Assembly (NCBI GenBank): GCA_963717215.1 | Contig: CAVQVS010000003.1 | Span: 124,001 to 188,000 of the forward strand | Source: Roseiarcus sp963717215 | GTDB taxonomy: Bacteria; Pseudomonadota; Alphaproteobacteria; Rhizobiales; Beijerinckiaceae | Length of the DNA: 64,000 bases | Direction: 5' to 3' | In this document: in pieces, positions 1 to 8,816 of the stretch | How positions within the stretch are numbered: position 1 is the stretch's first letter | Layout: every line of letters begins with the position of its first letter | Position numbers and translations under genes: made by a program | The notes under the pieces: model-generated | The model's input: only the letters and a program-made list of their open reading frames with translations | What the model was told of the DNA's origin: nothing | Databases searched by the model: none

Positions 1-132
1 GACCTCGACGCGCCAGCCCACGAGACTGCCGGCCTCTACAACCGCCGCTGGCAAATCGAACTGTTCTTCCGGATGATGAAGCAGACCCTGAAAATCACCA
101 AATTCCTCGGACGCCCTGAAAACGTCGTGCGC

Positions 133-1386
133 TGACCTGACCCCCATTTCTCATCCAGCCATAACGAGAGTCCGGAGTTGATCTGAACCTTCATGATCGC
201 GGCTGGCAAGAGGCCGGCGCGCGGAGTGGTCGGGGTTCGCAGCGCGCCGGCCGGCCTCTCCGCAGAGGGCGCGGGCGTATGCCGCTGGCGTGAGGTAGGC
301 GAGGCTCGAGTGGGGCCGCACCTCGTTAAAGTCCCGCCGCCAGGCTTCCAGCTTGGCGCGGGCGCCCGCCAGAGAGCTGAACAGGGTCTCGTTCAGCAGT
401 TCGTCGCGCAGCTTGCCGTTGAAGCTCTCGCTGAAGCCGTTCTGCTGGGGCTTGCCGGGGGCGATGTAATGCCAGCCGATCTTGCGCTGGTCGGCCCATT
501 CCAGGATGGCGTTGGACGTCAGTTCCGTGCCGTTGTCGCTGACGATCGTCGCCGGCTTGCCGCGCCAGCCGATGATCGCGTCCAGTTCGCGCGCGACGCG
601 TCGCCCACCAATCGAGGTGTCGGCCACCAGCGCCAGACACTCGCGGGTGCAGTCGTCGTACACCTCCAAGATCCGGAACCGGCGCCCGTCGGTGAACTGG
701 TCGGCGATGAAGTCGAGACTCCAGCGCTGGTTGGCGACCGCGGGTGTCTCTATCGGCCGCCGCGTTCCCATGGCCCGCTTGCGCCCGCCGCGCTGGCGAA
801 CCATCAGCCGCTCCTCGCGATACAGACGCTGAACGCGCTTTTTGTTGACCGCATGGCCCTCGCGCCGCAGCAGCACATGCAGCCGCCGATAGCCGAACCG
901 CCGCCGCTCCTGGGCCAAGGCCTTCAGCCGCTCGCGAAGTTCGCCGTCATCCGGCCGCCGGGCCTGGTAGCGCACGCTGGCCCGATCGCCGTCAATCACC
1001 CGGCACGCCCGCCGCTGGCTCATCTCAAGGTCTGCTGCAGATATCCCGCAGCCTCCCGATGCGCGGCGGGCGTCACCATTTTTTCCGAGCAGGTCTTTCA
1101 ACGCGACGTTGTCGAGCATGGCGTCCGCCAGCATCCGCTTCAGCTTGGCGTTCTCATCCTCCAACGCCTTCAGCCGGCGCGCCTCCGACACGTCCACGCC
1201 GCCATACTTGGCCTTCCACTTGTAGAAGGTCGGCGAACTGACGCCGTGCTTGCAAGCTGTCCGCTTCCTGCTCACGCAGGATCCCAATGATCTGCTCTTC
1301 CGTGAACCTTGATCGCTTCATCCGTCCGTCCCTTCCTTCGGGCCGGACTCTACGTATTTTTGGAGGAGCTTCAGGGGGTCAGGTCA
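133..1386 (-). mobile_element. IS3-family insertion sequence, about 1254 bp, with 4-bp target duplication
   Basis: The ends are 13-bp perfect inverted repeats: TGACCTGACCCCC at 133-145 and its complement at 1374-1386. The flanks carry a direct GCGC duplication at 129-132 and 1387-1390. The element lies on the minus strand and splits an IS4-family transposase. Because the host frame is restored exactly by excision, the insertion looks clean. Its orfA has a frameshift (see the transposase entry), so the copy is probably no longer autonomous. The orfA sequence resembles the IS407-type group of IS3. Confidence 0.85.
151..1321 (-). pseudogene. IS3-family transposase OrfAB, frameshifted
   Basis: OrfA starts at 1321 with MKRSRFTEEQIIGILREQE, the usual start of IS407-type OrfA. 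It loses frame after about 20 residues because several bases seem to be missing near 1255-1270. A second frame then gives the rest of the HTH, KHGVSSPTFYKWKAKYGG, and the leucine-zipper region. This runs without a stop into the OrfB catalytic core, with DDE residues in LDFIAD, VSDNGTEL and SESFNGKLRDE. OrfA and OrfB are normally in different frames. Their fusion here is best explained by a one-base deletion near 1035, where the expected OrfB start reads into a TGA. Confidence 0.75.
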
Positions 1387-1582
1387 GCGCATTCAGATCG
1401 CCGTCGCGCTCATTGCGTTTTTGCTGCTTCGCCAAATGCAAGACGTCACCAAAGAAAGCACGGCTTACTCGAACTCGCTCGAACTCGTGCGCGCCAACCT
1501 GATGCACAGAAAAGACCCCTCTCGCCTGCGCGATGACAATCCAGCCCAGCCAAGCGACTCTCGCCAACTGCAACTGAACTAG

Positions 1583-1718
1583 GCCACGACATGAACCGGA
1601 CAAACGTGGCCCCCGGCCGGTGGCTCCCCATTTCGAACATCGTCGATGACGGACACGGTAGTGCCTGGCGGCGATCCCTGACACCTCGATCTCAGGCCTG
1701 CGCGTTCAAGGGCCGAGT
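1583..1718. other. Non-coding spacer between IS4 remnant and fmt
   Basis: Nothing recognisable is seen here: no good ORF, no terminator with a T-run, and no inverted repeat. It separates two converging genes. Confidence 0.5.
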
Positions 1719-2687
1719 CTATATCCTTGTGGAGGAAAATCTCAGTGGCAGGTCAGACTGCGTAAAGGTCGCTCCCGGAGCAAGAGTCGCCCCACGCATC
1801 AATTGTCGACCACTCATCACAGTCTTACCCGAGCGTTGTCCTTGAAGGACGCGTATCGCGCCAGCCCCACATGCGATGCGCATGTCTTCGGAGAGAAGCA
1901 TCCCGGGGGCACCGTCGCCCGTTGTGGCCTCGGCGCGAAAAAGCTTAATGTTTTCCGCCCTATTTCCGATGACGACTTTCGAAAAGGCACCTGGTGCAGG
2001 TGATAGTGAATGGATGCGGTTGCGAACTGTTTCTGCGCTCTGCGTCCAATCAATCTCCGTCTCACTCTTCTCGATCTTCTTTGCATAGCAAGCGTCGATG
2101 GTCGGTTGCCCATGAAACTCCAATAGGCCGGCTTCCATTGATTGCAACGCATATAATGCCATTTTAGCGGCAATTGCTGCAAGGCGACTTGTTAGATCTC
2201 CAGCCGTCTCGTCAGGACGAACCGGAACGATTTCGCGCATCGCTATTGGTCCGGTGTCGAGACCGGCATCCATGCGCATGACATCAATACCGGTCCGTAA
2301 GTCGCCGGCCATAATCGCACGCTGGATTGGTGCGGCACCGCGCCAACGCGGCAACAAAGAAGCGTGTAAGTTTAAACAGCCTAGCCTTGGCGCTGTGAGA
2401 ATAGGGATCGGTAGTATTAAGCCGTAGGCGGCCACGAGTACAACGTCGGCGGCGAGAATGTTGAAGGCTTGTTGGGCTTCGACGTCGCGCAAGGAACTTG
2501 GCGTGAAAACCGGAACTCCAAGAGAATCCGCCACCAAGTGAACGGGTGTCCTCTTCATTTCAAGGCCTCGACGGCTTCTACGTGCGGGCGCGCGCGTATA
2601 AACGGCGATGGGTATACGGCCGCTGTTCGACATTTCCAACAATGTTGGAACCGCAAATTCTGGTGAGCCCATGAATATAATTCGCAT
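1719..2687 (-). CDS. fmt: Methionyl-tRNA formyltransferase (isolated copy)
   Basis: The protein of about 322 residues transfers a formyl group from 10-formyl-tetrahydrofolate to Met-tRNA(fMet) in the cytoplasm. The N-terminal formyltransferase domain starts MRIIFMGSPEFAVPTLLE and carries the catalytic block LNLHASLLPRWRGAAPIQ with its Asn and His, and the later Asp in MRMDAGLDTGP. A C-terminal OB-like domain follows to the end. The ATG at 2687 is preferred to an upstream in-frame ATG at 2810 because the family begins at MRI. No def gene lies beside it, and IS elements border it on both sides, so it may be a second copy or a relocated one. The ribosome binding site is weak. The gene is full length with no visible defect. 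Confidence 0.85.
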   Translation of the reverse strand: MRIIFMGSPEFAVPTLLEMSNSGRIPIAVYTRAPARRSRRGLEMKRTPVHLVADSLGVPVFTPSSLRDVEAQQAFNILAADVVLVAAYGLILPIPILTAPRLGCLNLHASLLPRWRGAAPIQRAIMAGDLRTGIDVMRMDAGLDTGPIAMREIVPVRPDETAGDLTSRLAAIAAKMALYALQSMEAGLLEFHGQPTIDACYAKKIEKSETEIDWTQSAETVRNRIHSLSPAPGAFSKVVIGNRAENIKLFRAEATTGDGAPGMLLSEDMRIACGAGAIRVLQGQRSGKTVMSGRQLMRGATLAPGATFTQSDLPLRFSSTRI

Positions 2688-2929
2688 GGCCGTCAACAAC
2701 GTCTCATGTTTCTTGGCACGAATTTTATCACGATGCGAAAAAGCTTCAAGTTGTGCCAGGCGCCGGAGTTTGCTGTTGGGTACACTCTCGTGTGAAAAGA
2801 AGCCACGCAAATTGTGGATTTGACCCGTTTTGTTCGGACTCCGGGGAGGTGGGCGCTACCGTTTTGATGCTGATTGGAGCGGCCGTTCGCCATGATGAAG
2901 TTGCCCCGCTTTGATGGACGGGTTGGGGC

Positions 2930-3790
2930 TTAGGCGGGCTTGGTTAGGTATGATGTCCATTCGTATTCGATGGGCGACAGATAGCCCAGGGCCGAGTGGC
3001 GGCGCGAGGGATTGTAGAAACCTTCGATGAACTGAAAGACAGCCGTCCGCGCCTCGCTGTGAGATCGGAAGCGACGCCGATCGATCAGCTCCGCATTCGA
3101 GGGTGGCGAAGAAACTCTCGCACATCGCATTGTTGTCGTAGGCGTCGCCGACCGAGCCTGTCGACGGACGAACGCCGGCTTCCCTGCAGCGATTGCCGAA
3201 AGCGACCGAGGTGTATTGCGACCGCGATCCGAATGATGGACGACGTTGTCAGGCTTTCGGGCTGCGATCGCCATGTCGAGAGCGTCGAGTACGACGCCGG
3301 TCTTCAGATCGACCGAGAAGGCCCATCCGACGATCCGGCGCGACCAGGCGTCGAGAACGACCGCGAGGTAGAGAAAGCCGGCCAACGTCGGCAGGAAGGT
3401 GATGTCGGCCGCCCACAACGCGTTCGGCCGCTCGGCCATGAAGTTGCGGCGGACGAGATCGCTGGCGGGATGATGGTCCCTCGCCTGCCGCGTCGTGACC
3501 GGTGCGCTTCTGCGCCGGCTGACGCCCTATCCCCGCCCCTCGCATCAATCGAGCTATCCGCTTCCGCCCAACCGAGAGGCTATCAGCCTTCAGCTTGGGC
3601 CATGAACACGCGGCGCGCCATAGGTTCCATGCGACCCGGCGTGGATCGTGCGGATGCGACGCGTAAGATCGGCGTCGACGCTCGCCCGAGCCGAAGCTGG
3701 TCGGCTCCGCCAGGCGTAATAGCCCGAGGTCGAAACCTTCAGGACCCGGGCCATTGTGCGAATGAGATACACGGCCTGGTGCGCGCTCAT
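2930..3790 (-). pseudogene. IS3-family transposase OrfB, multiple frameshifts (copy 1)
   Basis: Pieces of one OrfB are spread over all three frames: an N-terminal part (SAHQAVYLIRTMARVLKVST), a middle part (LKADSLSVGRKRIARLMR), the integrase core (NALWAADITFLPTLAGFLYL) and the C-terminus (FIEGFYNPSRRHSALGYLSP). At least four indels are needed to join them. The catalytic residues exist in the DNA but not in one frame, so no active transposase can be made. The same breaks occur in the copy at 5637-6497. Confidence 0.8.
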
Positions 3791-4056
3791 GAACCGGTAA
3801 ACCCGTTCGGGCTCGCCTTGCTCTCCCGCGCGAACCAGGCTGCCGCCTTTGCCAGGATGTCACGCTCCTGACGCAGGCGATGGTTCTCACGTCGAAGGCG
3901 CCCCAGTTCATCCCGCTCAGCGCTTGTTAGTCCGTCAACGCGCTTGCCGGCGTCCCGCTCGGCTTGCCTCACCCAAGTGGAAATCGACTGTGCGCTCGGC
4001 TCGAACTCACGCGCCAGCTCTTCGGGCGTGCGTCCAGATCGCACCAGATCGACCAT
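3787..4056 (-). CDS. IS3-family transposase OrfA, N-terminally shortened
   Basis: This 89-residue HTH protein begins at MVDLVRSGRTPEELAREF and has the coiled region RLRRENHRLRQERDILAKAA typical of IS3 OrfA. The natural start lies upstream, MPR-stop-RTAYPPEF, where codon 4 is TAG in place of a sense codon. Translation would therefore have to begin about 16 residues late, inside the HTH. The same stop is present in the second copy. OrfA normally supplies DNA binding for the OrfAB transposase. Confidence 0.7.
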   Translation of the reverse strand: MVDLVRSGRTPEELAREFEPSAQSISTWVRQAERDAGKRVDGLTSAERDELGRLRRENHRLRQERDILAKAAAWFARESKASPNGFTGS

Positions 4057-4191
4057 CTGTCGCCGGAACTCCGGCGGATAAGCGGTTCGCTAACGCGGCA
4101 TCAGACACCTCCAAAGTCAACTTCAAGGGTGTCCACAAAACCGGGTCAACTCCATGATGAAGTTGTGGCCAATGGCTACGAGTTCGGATCA

Positions 4192-4551
4192 TCAGGAATG
4201 ATGCGGGTCAAGAGCCCGGTCGAATCGTGCGGCCAGGGAATCCATCCGCTCTCCAAGTCGCAGCTCCAAATCATGAATGTCGGCGCGACTGGGGAGCCCA
4301 CTGATCGTCTCGCGTAGACGATAGTGATCGTCGTGGAGTAGCGCCAGACGTTCCGCAAGACGCAGGAGTGCTGATTCATTGGCCGACTGTGAGCAGTCGA
4401 GGTCGCGTTGGTGTTGCCCTATCACGATTTCGAGCGTGTGAATCCGAGTCATAAGTCGCCATACAAATGCAGCGGCACTCGCGCCGATCGAGGCCAATCC
4501 GGCAACGGCCCACTGAAGAAAGCCCCAGGGCGGGCTTTCCGGCGAGTTCAT
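4192..4551 (-). CDS. Small membrane-anchored coiled-coil protein, possibly phage lysis-linked
   Basis: This 119-residue protein has one N-terminal membrane segment (about residues 10-33, FLQWAVAGLASIGASAAAFV). A long charged helical region follows that looks like a coiled coil (residues 35-115). A good ribosome binding site, GGAGAA, lies just before the ATG. The layout, one membrane anchor and a helical tail, is common among phage lysis-accessory and holin-neighbour proteins, and a holin-like gene lies upstream on the same strand. I do not recognise the family; a lysis role is inferred from shape and context. It is isolated between two inverted IS3 copies. Confidence 0.55.
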   Translation of the reverse strand: MNSPESPPWGFLQWAVAGLASIGASAAAFVWRLMTRIHTLEIVIGQHQRDLDCSQSANESALLRLAERLALLHDDHYRLRETISGLPSRADIHDLELRLGERMDSLAARFDRALDPHHS

Positions 4552-4687
4552 TCAATTCTCCGAAGCACGTGGTCGCGGTACCCGCCTGCGAACAGTAGTG
4601 AGCCCCACCGGACAGTGGCAATGGAGTGGAGCGCGAAATTAATCTTGGTCGATCCAGGCATGTCGGCAGTTCCGCAAGTGCTCTCGG

Positions 4688-5116
4688 CTATGGCGATCTT
4701 GTGCGTGAGGTCGACATGGGAACAGAAACTGTAGTGGTGTGCGCCTGCAGCTTGCCGACCTCGCCCGCGACAAGTCTGCTTAGGTCTTCTGGGGTCTTCC
4801 CACCCGCTCTCACAGCCTCAGGCATCGCCGTGGCTATGCGGGCGGCCGCTGCCGCGATCGCCGGTGATGTGACGGTAATGGATCGGGATGACAAGTTATC
4901 AGCGGCCTCAGCGATGAGAACTCCCGCTTCGGTCAGCGCCGCTTGACGAAGCGAATTGACGTAGGTTGACTGCAGCGTCACGCCCGTCCACCTTTTTAGC
5001 AATGCGACTCCAAACGTTACAGCGATTCCCACTGTCGCCGCGACGATGGCAGATATTATTGGACGCAAGGCTTCAACAATTGGCCCCGCGGCGATTGCGG
5101 TTGCTGAATTGGTCAT
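4688..5116 (-). CDS. Holin-like membrane protein
   Basis: The protein has 142 residues. The ATG at 5116 follows a good ribosome binding site (GGAGACTTCT). A strongly hydrophobic helix (about residues 16-42, VEALRPIISAIVAATVGIAV onward) is followed by an amphipathic Ala-rich C-terminal half with repeated AAADN/AAAARIA stretches. This resembles phage holins of the LLH type, which permeabilise the inner membrane at lysis. A longer in-frame reading through the neighbouring IS element is not credible. With the coiled-coil gene downstream (136 bp away) it may be the remains of the prophage lysis cassette. The family assignment is tentative, and no endolysin is present. Confidence 0.5.
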   Translation of the reverse strand: MTNSATAIAAGPIVEALRPIISAIVAATVGIAVTFGVALLKRWTGVTLQSTYVNSLRQAALTEAGVLIAEAADNLSSRSITVTSPAIAAAAARIATAMPEAVRAGGKTPEDLSRLVAGEVGKLQAHTTTVSVPMSTSRTRSP

Positions 5117-5273
5117 AGAAGTCTCCTTAGGTATTAAGACACGCCTTTGGACCCGCAGCGCGAAAGCTCGCCCTTCGCGAAGGTCCTCATGCCAGCGAGA
5201 TGTGATACCGGCTAACGGTGAGCGTCGCCGCGGTTCCCGCCAATGGCCGCCACGCCAGACGCTACTTAGACTT
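5117..5273. other. Spacer between holin-like gene and IS copy 2
   Basis: It carries the ribosome binding site of the holin-like gene. Otherwise nothing is recognised, and the IS copy begins abruptly at 5274 with no target duplication matching the other side. Confidence 0.5.
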
Positions 5274-5370
5274 GGAGTTGACCCGGTTTTGTGGACACCC
5301 TTGAAGTTGACTTTGGAGGTGTCTGATGCCGCGTTAGCGAACCGCTTATCCGCCGGAGTTCCGGCGACAG

Positions 5371-5640
5371 ATGGTCGATCTGGTGCGATCTGGACGCACG
5401 CCCGAAGAGCTGGCGCGTGAGTTCGAGCCGAGCGCACAGTCGATTTCCACTTGGGTGAGGCAAGCCGAGCGGGACGCCGGCAAGCGCGTTGACGGACTAA
5501 CAAGCGCTGAGCGGGATGAACTGGGGCGCCTTCGACGTGAGAACCATCGCCTGCGTCAGGAGCGTGACATCCTGGCAAAGGCGGCAGCCTGGTTCGCGCG
5601 GGAGAGCAAGGCGAGCCCGAACGGGTTTACCGGTTCATGA
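5371..5640 (+). CDS. IS3-family transposase OrfA, N-terminally shortened (copy 2)
   Basis: It gives the same 89-residue product as in copy 1, with the same TAG at codon 4 of the ancestral start at 5326. The HTH is followed by the RLRRENHRLRQERDILAKAA helix. The reading frame ends overlapping the OrfB start by four bases (ATGA), the usual IS3 arrangement. Confidence 0.7.
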   Translation: MVDLVRSGRTPEELAREFEPSAQSISTWVRQAERDAGKRVDGLTSAERDELGRLRRENHRLRQERDILAKAAAWFARESKASPNGFTGS

Positions 5641-6497
5641 GCGCGCACCAGGCCGTGTATCTCATTCGCACAATGGCCCGGGTCCTGAAGGTTTCGACCT
5701 CGGGCTATTACGCCTGGCGGAGCCGACCAGCTTCGGCTCGGGCGAGCGTCGACGCCGATCTTACGCGTCGCATCCGCACGATCCACGCCGGGTCGCATGG
5801 AACCTATGGCGCGCCGCGTGTTCATGGCCCAAGCTGAAGGCTGATAGCCTCTCGGTTGGGCGGAAGCGGATAGCTCGATTGATGCGAGGGGCGGGGATAG
5901 GGCGTCAGCCGGCGCAGAAGCGCACCGGTCACGACGCGGCAGGCGAGGGACCATCATCCCGCCAGCGATCTCGTCCGCCGCAACTTCATGGCCGAGCGGC
6001 CGAACGCGTTGTGGGCGGCCGACATCACCTTCCTGCCGACGTTGGCCGGCTTTCTCTACCTCGCGGTCGTTCTCGACGCCTGGTCGCGCCGGATCGTCGG
6101 ATGGGCCTTCTCGGTCGATCTGAAGACCGGCGTCGTACTCGACGCTCTCGACATGGCGATCGCAGCCCGAAAGCCTGACAACGTCGTCCATCATTCGGAT
6201 CGCGGTCGCAATACACCTCGGTCGCTTTCGGCAATCGCTGCAGGGAAGCCGGCGTTCGTCCGTCGACAGGCTCGGTCGGCGACGCCTACGACAACAATGC
6301 GATGTGCGAGAGTTTCTTCGCCACCCTCGAATGCGGAGCTGATCGATCGGCGTCGCTTCCGATCTCACAGCGAGGCGCGGACGGCTGTCTTTCAGTTCAT
6401 CGAAGGTTTCTACAATCCCTCGCGCCGCCACTCGGCCCTGGGCTATCTGTCGCCCATCGAATACGAATGGACATCATACCTAACCAAGCCCGCCTAA
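5637..6497 (+). pseudogene. IS3-family transposase OrfB, multiple frameshifts (copy 2)
   Basis: Its breaks match those of copy 1. Frame is lost after GTYGAPRVH (about 5835), again near 5900, then around 6205 in the HHSDRG region, and near 6345 after FFATLE. All parts of an OrfB are present at the DNA level, but no continuous frame exists. Because the defects are shared, the two copies descend from one already dead element, or one has been converted to the other. Confidence 0.8.
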
Positions 6498-6539
6498 GCC
6501 CCAACCCGTCCATCAAAGCGGGGCAACTTCAATGGTCTC

Positions 6540-7114
6540 TACAAGGCCGAGGTCATGGTCATGGAGCGCCTGTTCGAGAGCGTCCAGGACAAAGTCGGCA
6601 TGAGCCGTTCTGCTGGCCCGCCAGCCGACGATCCGCCCCGCGTAGGCGTCGATGACGAAGGCGACATAGACGGAAGCCAGTCCAGGTCGCGACATAGGTA
6701 AAATCGGCCAGCCACAGACGGTCAGGCGCGGAAGCGTGGAACTGTCGGTTCACATGGTCCAGCGGACAGGGGACCGCCTTGTCGCTGATCGTTGTGCGCA
6801 ATGGCTTTGCCCCGGATCGCCCCCCGGAGGCCCAGACTCCGCATCAGCCGGGCCACTGTGCATCGGGCAGCGCTGAACCCTTCCCGCCGCAACTGCCGCC
6901 AGACCTTGCGCACGCCGTAGACGCGGAAGTTCTCCTCGAACACGCGCTGGATCTCGACCTTCAGATCGGCGTCGCGGCGCAGCCTGTCGGGCAGACGGGA
7001 AGGATCAGCTCGCCTGGCGAGATGGGCGCGATAAGTCGACGGGGCGATCGGCAGAACCCTGCAGATCGGCTCGACCCCGTAGGCCTGACGATGATCGTCG
7101 ATGAAGGCGATCAT
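6540..7114 (-). pseudogene. IS3-family transposase OrfB, frameshifted and truncated
   Basis: The N-terminal part, MIAFIDDHRQAYGVEPICRV, runs to about 6790. Frame is then lost: the integrase core continues as RLWLADFTYVATWTGF in a second frame and FVIDAYAGRIVGWRASRTAH in a third. The gene breaks off around ALEQALHD near 6555, before the second Asp and the Glu of the DDE triad, so it cannot be active. Confidence 0.8.
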
Positions 7115-7440
7115 GGCTTGAATCGGCGGTCGAGCTCCGCCTGGGCGAAATAAGCCGACGCCTTGCGCAGAATTTCATTCGCCTGGCGAAGCTCCCGGTT
7201 CTCGCGCTCCAGCGCCTTCAAACGTTCGGCAATTTCTGTCGGGACGCCGCCACGCACGCCGCTGTCGATCTCCGCCTTCTTGATCCACCCATCGAGCGAC
7301 TGCGCCGTGCAGCCGATCTTCGCGGCAATCGAACTCACCGTCGCCCACCGCGAGGGATGATCCTTCTCATGCTCGAAAACCAGCCGAACAGCGCGTGCCC
7401 GCACTTCGGGTGAAAACCGCTTCGTCGCCTTGCTCGCCAT
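7111..7440 (-). CDS. IS3-family transposase OrfA
   Basis: This 109-residue protein begins MASKATKRFSPEVRARAVRL and has an HTH and the helical tail ERENRELRQANEILRKASAY. This is the standard OrfA of a large IS3 group. It is full length and overlaps the OrfB start by four bases. OrfB is broken, so it probably has no partner here. Confidence 0.85.
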   Translation of the reverse strand: MASKATKRFSPEVRARAVRLVFEHEKDHPSRWATVSSIAAKIGCTAQSLDGWIKKAEIDSGVRGGVPTEIAERLKALERENRELRQANEILRKASAYFAQAELDRRFKP

Positions 7441-7498
7441 CGCTCCACCTTCTCAAGGTTCGGAGCCTCCGACAAACCCGGAGCGGTTCAGATCCTTA

Positions 7499-8447
7499 CT
7501 ATGTGAGGGTGTTAACGTCTTCTTCGCGCGAGCGGAGATGGCAGTCAAAAGCGCGCTCGAGGTTCGGTTTGGTGCCTGAGAATTCAAGGACGCCATAGGT
7601 GTTACGCTTGAGGTCGGTCGCGGGGTCGAAACCGCTGTCGAGAAACATCTGCCAGCGAGTTTGATAGCCGCGATCGCTCTTGCGGCCGTGAAACGGATGC
7701 TCAATTGTGCCATGGGCAAATCCCAGCTTACCATTGACCTCGAAAGCCGCGCGGGTTGCCCACGAGGCGACCGAATTCTTATAGCCATCGCTTACGCCCG
7801 GAGGCACAGAGGCCTCGTACCTGCCCACAATGCCAAGAGCCATGTGATAGTCGCCGGAGCCCATGGCGCCAATCTCGAGGAGCCCGCCGATGCGGTCAAG
7901 CACACGCCGTCGCCAGCCCCATGCGTAGCCAGGATGCGGATAGGTATTATAGCCGCCGTTGAAGGCCCAGAAGGCGGCACCGGTCGCCACCACCGGCTTG
8001 CCGCTATGCCAGATGGAGCCGAAGCTCTTGTGCGTTTGCACGTGTTCATCGTGGGGCCCTAGGTCATAGGCCGTGTCCCAGGGTTGAACGACGGGATAGA
8101 GATCGAGTGCTGCCAAGCGTCTCGGTTGCCCATCCGCGGCGACGGAAGTTGACGTCAGCATCAAGGACGGCGATTTTTTCCGCTTCATGCGGCAAATGGG
8201 CTATAGCTATATTGAGCAGGCACTCCTTCGACCATGCCATGGTCGTGGCACGAAGCGGTATATGTGTTACGCGTGGGGACGCGAGGTCCGCTAGCTCCCA
8301 TCGGCGGGAACCGTAGGTGCATTCGGCCAATGTGATGTGGACGTTAGGCTCTTTGAGCCAGTCAGCGAGCGCTCCGCGCGCTAGCGCAATGCGCGACCGC
8401 CAGCGCAGGGGGTTTGCCACGCAGGCCGCAATATAAAGTGTTTCCAT
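7499..8447 (-). pseudogene. Phage-type glycosyltransferase, one frameshift
   Basis: The N-terminal part (8447 to about 8115) reads METLYIAACVANPLRWRSR ... AVLDADVNFRRRGWATETL. The frame then shifts by one base near 8113-8118, and the second frame continues LAALDLYPVVQPWDTAYDLG to the stop at 7499. Joined, it is about 315 residues. It has a DxD-like site (LDADV) and the WATETL...LYPVVQPW continuity typical of galactosyltransferase-like proteins found near phage structural genes. Such enzymes may modify host surface sugars or virion parts; that role is inferred. It lies on the prophage strand and probably belongs to the prophage. Confidence 0.7.
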
Positions 8448-8570
8448 TGGGCCTCCCGGCGATCGATGTCACGCAAGATCTCGGTGGCTCGGTACGAGCC
8501 TTGCACGCTGACGGTCTTGGGTAAAATGCCATTGGGTGATGGGCATATCCGCGCCGTACTAGGGTCAAAC
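8381..8570 (-). pseudogene. Possible 3' remnant of a gene cut by an IS5 fragment
   Basis: An open minus-strand frame reads EFDPSTARICPSPNG ... SVQGSYRATEILRDIDRREAQ and ends at 8381, overlapping the start of the glycosyltransferase. Upstream it runs straight into IS5-derived sequence in another frame, so the 5' part is missing or the frame is spurious. I do not recognise a family, and part of it may be IS5 terminal sequence. Confidence 0.25.
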
Positions 8571-8816
8571 TCATAACCAATAGGAGATCGCGGCGGCGAC
8601 GCAGGCTGCGGCGAGGAAGTTGGCCGCATTTCGGTGGTATCGCGTGGCGATGCGCCTGAAGTCCTTGAGGCGGCGGAACTTGCGCTCGATGGCGTTGCGG
8701 TTTGCGGCAGACAAACGGCGAGAAGCAGTTCTTCCAATTGGGTTGGCTTTGGGCGGGATGTTGGGGATCGTATCGCGCTCCTCAACTTGGCGGCGGATGG
8801 CGGTGGCGTCTGCGGA
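8571..8816 (-). mobile_element. IS5-family transposase 3' fragment
   Basis: On the minus strand the region reads AIRRQVEERDTIPNIPPKAN, then after a frameshift RNAIERKFRRLKDFRRIATR and a terminal ISYWL. These are the hallmarks of the OrfB C-terminus of many IS5-family elements, including the catalytic Glu in AIERKF. Only the last 80 or so codons are present. The fragment begins directly at the 3' end of the secreted-protein gene. Confidence 0.75.

Larger units (their letters stand above)
1..1582 (+). pseudogene. IS4-family transposase C-terminus, interrupted by an IS3 element
   Basis: Positions 1-132 encode the C-terminal DDE region of an IS4-type transposase, with the motif LYNRRWQIELFFRMMKQ. 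The frame stops at the insertion of the IS3-family element at 133-1386. Removing that element and one copy of GCGC restores the frame, which then continues RIQIAVALIAFLLLR and ends at the TAG at 1580-1582. The 5' part lies beyond the left edge, so the total length is unknown. The gene is dead because it is interrupted. The family assignment rests on the conserved C-terminal motif only. Confidence 0.8.
2897..4153 (-). mobile_element. IS3-family insertion sequence, copy 1 (1257 bp)
   Basis: The ends are imperfect inverted repeats of about 23 bp, GGAGTTGACCCGG... against GAAGTTGCCCCGC.... The flanks share a short direct repeat, ATGAT, at 2892-2896 and 4154-4158, suggesting a simple insertion. 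The element is a reverse-complement match, of identical length, to the copy at 5274-6530. Both copies share the same broken reading frames. A sequence at about 2817-2843 outside the left end resembles the terminus again and may be a relic of a related element. Confidence 0.85.
5274..6530 (+). mobile_element. IS3-family insertion sequence, copy 2 (1257 bp, inverted relative to copy 1)
   Basis: It starts GGAGTTGACCCGG and ends GGGCAACTTC, the same termini as copy 1, in the opposite orientation. The flanks (…AGACTT and AATGGTC…) share no duplication, so this copy did not arrive by a simple insertion at its present borders, or its flank was later rearranged. Its right end abuts a truncated third IS3-family element. 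The two copies form 1.26-kb inverted repeats around a 1.12-kb segment. Confidence 0.85.
6531..7490 (-). mobile_element. Truncated IS3-family element (different type)
   Basis: The intact end is at about 7490, where the minus strand begins TGAACCGCTCCGGG, a terminus common in one IS3 group. OrfA is intact, and OrfB is frameshifted and cut off at 6531 by IS copy 2. At 6531-6557 the plus strand reads NGLYKAEV, a conserved late OrfB motif of this IS group. The rest of OrfB is on the minus strand, so the left part also holds an inversion junction. Confidence 0.7.

Noticed and set aside
4688..5578. A 296-codon frame joining the holin-like gene to IS sequence upstream
   Set aside because: The N-terminal part is antisense to the transposase OrfA. 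The ATG at 5116 has a good ribosome binding site.
2897..6530. Composite transposon made of the two inverted IS3 copies
   Set aside because: The outer flanks share no target duplication, both transposases are dead, and the right flank is another broken IS. Rearrangement fits better.
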